Source: Austropuccinia psidii (taxonomy: Eukaryota > Basidiomycota > Pucciniomycetes > Pucciniales > Sphaerophragmiaceae). From it: DNA of 64,000 bases. Below are positions 58,620 to 64,000 of the stretch, piece after piece (position 1 is the stretch's first letter; every line of letters begins with the position of its first letter). The DNA is taken from assembly GCA_023105745.1 (NCBI GenBank), contig JALGQZ010000001.1:42804082-42868081 (forward strand), given 5' to 3'. The notes beneath the pieces are model-generated. The model saw only the letters and a program-made list of their open reading frames with translations. It did not search any database and was not told the DNA's origin. A program made the position numbers and the translations under genes.

Positions 58620-59888
58620 ATGCCTATCCAGCACTCACCTCCTGAAAGACAGACAAGATCTCAGGCCAGAGCTCAAGCTGTTCTTACTCCAAATCCAAGA
58701 GCTCCTCTTGAAAGCACCCCAGAGGTTCCTCAACTGAGGGCCCAAATTGGAAGGAGCAGCACCATCCATCCAGGAGGGAAGAGGGCCAAGAAGATCAAGT
58801 TCCTTTTCAGGAGTAATTGGTGGTTTTCCAGGAACTTAAAGGACCATTTTCAAGGGTCCTTCTGAAGATGGTGAAGAGGAGGAGGAGAATTTTGTGGAAG
58901 AGGAAGAGTCTGAAGGTACTGAAGGTGTTCCTGCTCCTGTGGGGGAATCTCAAAGTACTGGAGGGCCAAATATAGCCCAGTCTAATCAGCCTGTCTCTCA
59001 TCCATCTGAACCATCTTTATTGATCATTATGCACAAGATGACTCAAATCATGGCCACTCTTAAAGCAGATTCATCTTTTAAAGTATCAAGACCACCAGCC
59101 TTCAAGACTCCATCTAGGAAGGCACCAGAATGCTTTGATGGACTCACCCCTTCAAAGTTAGAAGCTTTATTCAGTATTGTAAATGAATCATTCAAAATTA
59201 TCTGGAAAATTACTCTGATTACAGAAAGAAAGTTCTTTATGCCACTTCATTTCTTATTGGCAAGGCTGCAAAATGGATTGAGCCTTATATTTACCATCTT
59301 ACCAATCAAGACACAAGGTTCCTTCTTAATTCTTGGACTTTATTTGAATCACAACTCCTTACTTTATTTGGGGACTCAAATGAAGTTAGAAACGCTGAAG
59401 CAGAGTTGGATGCCTTAAGAATGAAAGAAGGTGTGCTGGTTTCACTATAAATTTCCAATTTCAGAAGTTTGGTTTCAAGAATTGGAGATTGGGGTGAAAG
59501 GGGTCTCATCCACCACTGCAGGAAGGGATTGCCATCCAGGATTTTGGATCAATTGGCCTCTCATCCCTCAAGAATTGACTCCCTTCAAGACTTAATGGAT
59601 ATTACCCTGGAGCTTGATACTAGGTACCATGAGAGGCAAAAGGAGAAGAATCATCATCAAGAGAAGAATCATGAAGCCTCAAAGTCAAATTCTTCTTATC
59701 CTCAAATTTCTTCAAGTTCAAAGCAAAAGAAGAAGAAGAATTTTCAGAAGAGGGACAAGCCCCATTCTTCTTTGTTAAATGAATATTTCAAATTGATGAA
59801 TTCTGAAAAGGAAAGAAGAATCAAGGAGGGATTATGTACCTATTGTGGGGGGAAGCATATTCTTGAGTCCTGTCTCAAAAGGCCTTAA
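58620..59888 (+). pseudogene. Element I Gag with frameshifts
   Basis: It begins MPIQHSPPERQTRSQ, clearly homologous to the H Gag start. Frame 58620-58865 shifts to 58894-59418 (acidic stretch, AFKTPSRKAPECFDG) and, with frames mixed in the gag core, to 59469-59888 (GDWGERGLIHHCRKGL, DITLELDTRYHERQKEK). The zinc knuckle reads CTYCGGKH...C, complete here, unlike in H. A TAA at 59886-59888 precedes the family stop near 59940. Confidence 0.82.
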
Positions 59889-59926
59889 AACAAGCTTAAC
59901 CAACCATCAGGCAGATCTACCAGCCA

Positions 59927-59933
59927 GGGAAAA
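59927..59933 (+). promoter_or_regulatory. Slippery heptamer G GGA AAA of element I
   Basis: In gag phase the sequence reads CAG GGA AAA GCC TGA, identical around the heptamer to element H, and the -1 frame opens into pol. Conservation in two diverged copies supports a functional frameshift site. Confidence 0.5.
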
Positions 59934-59953
59934 GCCTGAGTGAAGATAATGTT

Positions 59954-60221
59954 TTGTTCAATGGTCTTCACTATTTTCCATCCAGAGCACAATTGTGCAT
60001 TCTTAATACTGGGGTCAAGAATTCTCTTAAATTTTTTTCTTTTCTTCTCTCTCTGATATGTTTCACAGTATTCTCATTGATTCTGGTGCTACCAACTCAT
60101 TTATGGCAAGGCAATTTGTTCACAAGTATTCTTTGACCATCTCAGAACTCCCAGAAAAAATTCCTCTTATCAATTTGGACTATTCTGAGTTCCCTTCCTT
60201 CTTTGTGACTCCCCATACACC
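59954..60221 (+). pseudogene. Element I Pol start: protease fragment
   Basis: Homologous to residues 1-90 of H Pol (FPSRAQLCILNT, then ILIDSGATNSFMAR with the DSG active site, then EKIPL). A frame change occurs near 60030, and homology ends abruptly at about 60221. Confidence 0.8.
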
Positions 60222-60583
60222 AGGGAAAATCTCGTGTCAATCGTCGGCAATTGACTTCACGTTGAACCATGGTCAGTATAAAGTCTTGCTTCAGTCATGT
60301 TAGTGTCACTGGATTTAGTGGGTCACGTCACATCAGCATCAAGACAACGTCAATTGTCACATGAGAGTGTCACTCAAAGCCCAAACCCATTTCAACACTA
60401 TTCGCAATGTTTGGGTAATTTCACCTCATTGGCTTCTGCATCCCCGCCTAATCCTCCCCAACACTTTGCATGCTTACGCGCCCGCACCACCCTCCAGATG
60501 AGACTTCGACACTTCCCCCATCTCTGCCCTCACCACTCCTTACGCTTTCACACCCCCGCCCTTACCATCTTTAGGCTCACGTG
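60222..60583. other. Unassigned GC-rich sequence
   Basis: It follows the sharp end of element I homology. GTCAC/GTGAC words are frequent at 60290-60390 (for example TCACGTCACATCA), then C-rich sequence leads into the minisatellite. It could be the start of another insertion, but I found no LTR or TIR ends. Confidence 0.4.
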
Positions 60584-61070
60584 GTGCCCTTCCGACATGC
60601 CTCCGCTGCCGCTAACCATCCTTATGCTTGTGTAGTGCCCTTCTGACATGCCTCCAACACCGCTAACCATCCTTATGCTTGTGTAGTGCCCTCCCGACAT
60701 GCCTCTGACACCACTTACAATCCTTATGCTTGTGGAGAGCCCTCCCAACATGCCTCCCACACCACTTACAATCCTTATGCTTGTGCAGAGGCCTCCTGAC
60801 ATGCCTCCAACACCGCTAACGACCCTTAAACTTGTGTAGTGCCCTCCCAACATCCCTCCGACACCCCTAACCATCCTTACACTTGTGTAGTGCCCTCCCA
60901 ACATGCCTCCGACACCGCTAACCATCCTTACGCTTGTGTAGAGCCCTCCCAACATGCCTCCAACACCACTTACTATACTTACACTTGCAGAGTGCCCTCC
61001 CGACATGGCTCCAACACTGCTTACCATCCTTAAACTTGTGTAGTGCCCTCCCAACATGGCTCCAACACCG
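60584..61070. repeat. 51-bp tandem repeat (minisatellite), about nine copies
   Basis: Units contain GTGCCCTCCCGACATGCCTC and CTAACCATCCTTATGCTTGTG. Adjacent units differ by few bases. As 51 is divisible by three, frames stay open on both strands with a 17-residue period (LGGHYTSVRMVSGVGGM on minus). Degenerate related units continue to about 61310. Confidence 0.9.
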
Positions 61071-61526
61071 CCCTCACACTGGCCTAATCCTCAAAGCTGC
61101 TCATGATCCTTACCCTCCTGCTGGGCCCTCAAGATGAGACTACAATGCTGCCCCCATCTCCACCCTTGCAACTCCTTATGCTTCTGCCCCCCCTCCGCTT
61201 GCAATCCTTACGCTCCCGCGGCGCCCTCAAGATATGCCTCCAACACCGCCCTCAACCCTCCTTATGCCTGGGCACCCCCGCCACTTACCATCCTCACACT
61301 TCTGTATTACATCCATTGTGTATGGTGGCTTGTTGGCGTACACGATCAACGCAATCAAGGAAAGATGCTGAGTGGCCTTCTCTGCCAATGGAACCTAAGG
61401 GGAAATTGGTCAGTATATTCACAATGTTGTGGTTAGGGTTTAAATCATGAGACTCACAAATTAAAACCTAATAAGTGGACTATTTAAGACAAGAATTGTG
61501 TCTCCTTTTTCCCCGACAAAACCATT
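61071..61526. other. Degenerate repeat tail and unassigned sequence
   Basis: C-rich sequence related to the minisatellite until about 61310, then ordinary mixed sequence. Overlapping small ORFs on the plus strand come from the repeat. No gene supported. Confidence 0.4.
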
Positions 61527-61676
61527 TTATTTCATATCATTCAAATGGAACACTTTGCTTAGTCCTTACCTCATGAGCATTGAATAGTTCAAGAGTTGAC
61601 TTTAGTAGGTTTCTCACTAGTCAACTTTATTCAATGGCTCATAGGGAAGTGATTTCACTTGCATGATATGAAATAA
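61527..61676. repeat. Imperfect inverted repeat, hairpin of about 150 bp
   Basis: The arm from 61527 starts TTATTTCATATCAT and pairs with the arm ending ATGATATGAAATAA at 61676. Inner blocks CTCATGAGC/ATTGAATA/GTTGACT also pair with AGTCAAC/TATTCAAT/GGCTCAT. Arms are about 60-70 bp with mismatches and small gaps, around a loop of about 18 bases. It could be a small foldback element or a hairpin-forming transcript. Confidence 0.75.
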
Positions 61677-62028
61677 TTTGCAAAACATTGCCTCCTTCAA
61701 TTTAGCGACAAATTGTATTTTGCAAATGCAATACAGCTTCAATAGAAGGTTCCAAGGCTGTTGATGCACAGGTTTATTTTGGTCAGCTTGTGGTTCTAAA
61801 ATGTATTTTTTCTAGAATATTCAATAACTCTTAAACTGCCTTAAATTGATAGGTAACTTCTTTCAAACTTGCCGAAATTCTCCAATATTACCTAAAAAAG
61901 AATCAATTATTTGAAACTTATTTTACTTCCACCTTTTTTCTTCAATTTTGATCTTTTTATTAAAATTTTTTCAAACAAGTTATCAATCAACTCGTAACCA
62001 TCTATTTGCTAAATAAACTACCTCTGCT

Positions 62029-64000
62029 ATGGCCCAAACCCCAGGAAATTCAACTGAATTCAATGAACTACCAACTTCAGCCCCAGAGAGTGGAAGTGAA
62101 ATCTCTGATATGGCCAGTAGTTGTGAATTGGGCATTGAAGTAGAGCGCCAGTCACATGAAGATAATCAAGATCCACTAGTTCTTCCAGAATGTGAGTATG
62201 CATCCATGTCGAATATTTCAAATCTCTCAAAACCTGATATTGTGTCATAGCCTTTATTTCAGCTCAGCCTCCAAGCTGTCAGAAGCCGAATTTTAAAAGC
62301 TATGAGAAGGAAAAGACTGTTGAACCTTGTGCACTGACAGAAGATGCTGGGCAAGATGATGTAATTTTCAGTGGGGAGGTGGAAATTATATCCAAGGAAC
62401 AATTTGTCTCAAACATTGCTCAAACAATCCCAAGGCTCAAAAAAATTCAAAATGATAGTAAAATTCCTGATTATGTGTGTCAAAGGATTGCTGAAGCAAT
62501 GAGCCTCCTAAAAATGGATTTGAACTGTAAGTCCATTACTAATTCAATACAGAATCATCAAAAAGGCTTCTTACAATATATTTGCAGGTGTGGAGGTGAG
62601 AGAATCTCTACCTGAAGGATCTCTAGTGGTAATTGGAATTCCAGGAAAAGGATTAGGAAAAAGACCAAATATACATGCCACCAAAAAAACCAAAAAAAAA
62701 TGCCGTACCTTTGAAGCCGCAAAATATTCCCCGGATCAGGGTGATGAAATGATCAATGTTGAAGGGGGCCATATTGATAATCAACCTCTGCATACTGAAA
62801 GCCCCCCCATACTCAATGAAACAATATATGATGAACCTCCACATGCTGAAAGCCCCCCATACTCAATGAAACAATCCATGATAAAACCCCTCCCGCCTCT
62901 CCTCGAAATATTCAAGCCTTTCAAGAAAGGGAGACAATTAAACAAGCTACAATGGGACAAGATATGACTGATATAACTACCAACCCTGAGCCCGAAGTGT
63001 CATCCTCTGCTAATTTTCAAGGAATATTTTTATCCTGCATGGAAGAGTTTGGACACATTTTGAATTATCATTCCAATATTACTCAACAATCATGGAAAAG
63101 GGGGCTTGATAATATCAATAGGATTTACAAAAATCGATGGGACAATTTACCAACAAAGGATGCTCATAAATTCCTGCCCGTTGGTATTAAGGTGATCAGT
63201 AAACAAGAGCTTAAAATGTCGGCCTGGCTTGAGGACTTTGAGATGGAAGGTGAGTTTTATCTTTGTGCATGAAAAGTGATTATTGGCTGTTGACTGGTGA
63301 TACAAATTGCAACATACAGGGTTAGATTTTTTAAGCCAACAGAAACAGAAGCGTTTTTCAATAACAACATTTGGAATCTCAAATTGATGAAGGAATCAGT
63401 TAAACCTCCAGATAATCTCCCAAAATCTGGACACTCCTTCTTCAAAATGGTTCAGAGCATTCTTTACCCCGCCAATCCAGTTAAACATTTTTGGGCAAAT
63501 GTTATGTTTGAATCCATTAGTTTAGTCTCATACGATGTGATTGCACCCAGACTATATGTGGCACTAACATCAAATTTGACTGATCCTCTTGGACTCAAAC
63601 GGGGAGCAGTTGAATACCCTGCCTCCTGCTTGAGTAAATCAAAGCAATGTGCAACACAACCTAGAATTGAAGGTGGCGGGGCTGACAATGAGATATCAAC
63701 AAAGCCACACAAGAACCTGGAGGATCTAATGGATACAGTTATCCATTTGATGATTGTGTACAACATGGTACGTGCACATACAAAGGTCAAAGTGAATGGC
63801 ATCAAAGGCAAACTCATGAGCTTCAAAAAAAATGAGGCCATCAAAGATCTTTTGACGTTTCACAAGAATCTTGGAATAAATTGAGTTTGCTATGGTATAT
63901 TAGCGGCTTTCTGTGCCTCGGGGGTTCGTGGTTTGATGGTATGCTCAGATGACTGGAGAACAAGCTCAGCTAAAGGGGCTTTATCACTCATTGACATTTC
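62029..64000 (+). pseudogene. Four-exon gene of unknown function, disrupted, running off the window
   Basis: Model: exons 62029-62191, 62263-62526, 62588-63249 and from 63320; introns of 71, 61 and 70 bp with GTGAGT/GTAAGT/GTGAGT donors and CAG acceptors. Introns 1 and 2 keep phase. Exon 3 has a 51-bp duplicated segment; the first copy has seven C and the second six (62802-62808, 62853-62858), and the missing C shifts the frame. Exon 4 needs one more T in a six-T run near 63326 to regain its frame. Then TGA 63882-63884 interrupts a frame that stays open and protein-like to 64000. The product is hydrophilic at first, then more globular (about residues 330 on). ATG 62029 follows AT-rich sequence. 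No domain recognised; it could be a host gene, a decayed member of a repeated family, or transposon cargo. Confidence 0.6.

Larger units (their letters stand above)
56367..60221 (+). mobile_element. Element I: H-related chromovirus, 5' part only
   Basis: A full 5' LTR is followed by leader, gag and the start of pol (protease). Homology to H stops at about 60221, and unrelated GC-rich sequence follows. Left flank CCATG is the possible duplication. Gag has frameshifts, so this copy is dead. Confidence 0.83.

Noticed and set aside
60548..61057. A 169-codon minus-strand ORF with a 17-residue repeat
   Set aside because: It is wholly made of the 51-bp tandem repeat, which keeps several frames open on both strands; no unique sequence, splice signal or flanking coding sequence supports a gene.
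60222..61440. Helitron or TIR DNA transposon carrying the minisatellite and the spliced gene
   Set aside because: I could not find terminal inverted repeats, a Helitron-type end or a target duplication; left unassigned.

Overview
This window is almost entirely transposable-element DNA from a fungus. Spliced genes with short introns (50-85 bp), chromodomain-type Ty3/Gypsy retrotransposons, AT-rich sequence and the character of the gag/pol proteins point to a rust fungus (Pucciniales). From memory, without a database search, the proteins look most like those of the myrtle rust Austropuccinia psidii; treat that species call as an inference. No rRNA, tRNA, CRISPR array or clear housekeeping gene was seen.

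The core is a Russian-doll stack that can be resolved to the base because every insertion carries a 5-bp target-site duplication (TSD). The outermost element, B (2473-47124, minus strand, TSD TTTTG), is a Gypsy element of about 9.8 kb opened up by four insertions. Element A (2624-23091, plus, TSD GTATA) sits in its 3' LTR. Solo LTR E (25067-27234, TSD AGGAT) sits near the end of its pol, and solo LTR K (29901-31321, TSD ACTGG) lies between protease and reverse transcriptase. Element C (35783-46543, plus, TSD CATTT) sits in its 5' LTR. A is itself split by chromovirus H (7809-18043, minus, TSD CTATA). C carries solo LTR D (36315-38141, TSD GAAGT) inside its own 5' LTR.

Right of B lie a degenerate element F (from 47364, with solo LTR G at 47884-49419, TSD GACAA, inside its LTR), the minus-strand 3' end of an A-like element L (54129-56366) and a 5' part of an H-like element I (56367 to about 60221). 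Beyond these come a GC-rich 51-bp minisatellite (about 60584-61070), an inverted-repeat hairpin (61527-61676) and a four-exon gene of unknown function (62029 to the window edge) that looks broken.

The youngest and most complete element is H. Its LTRs differ by only one 15-bp indel and a few substitutions. Its 1233-aa pol (protease, RT, RNase H, integrase, chromodomain) is intact, and gag has one internal stop. H also carries an antisense, intron-containing gene (9463-10757) whose protein has a perfect fungal Zn2Cys6 cysteine spacing. H lacks a tRNA-type primer site; instead the bases next to its 5' LTR are complementary to a site inside the LTR, as in self-priming Tf1-type elements. A G GGA AAA slippery heptamer lies at the gag/pol junction in both H and I.

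Elements A, B and C use a different plan: a tRNA-like primer site, a spliced small first ORF (ORF1), and a gag-pol frame (ORF2) that overlaps ORF1 for several hundred bases in the -1 frame.
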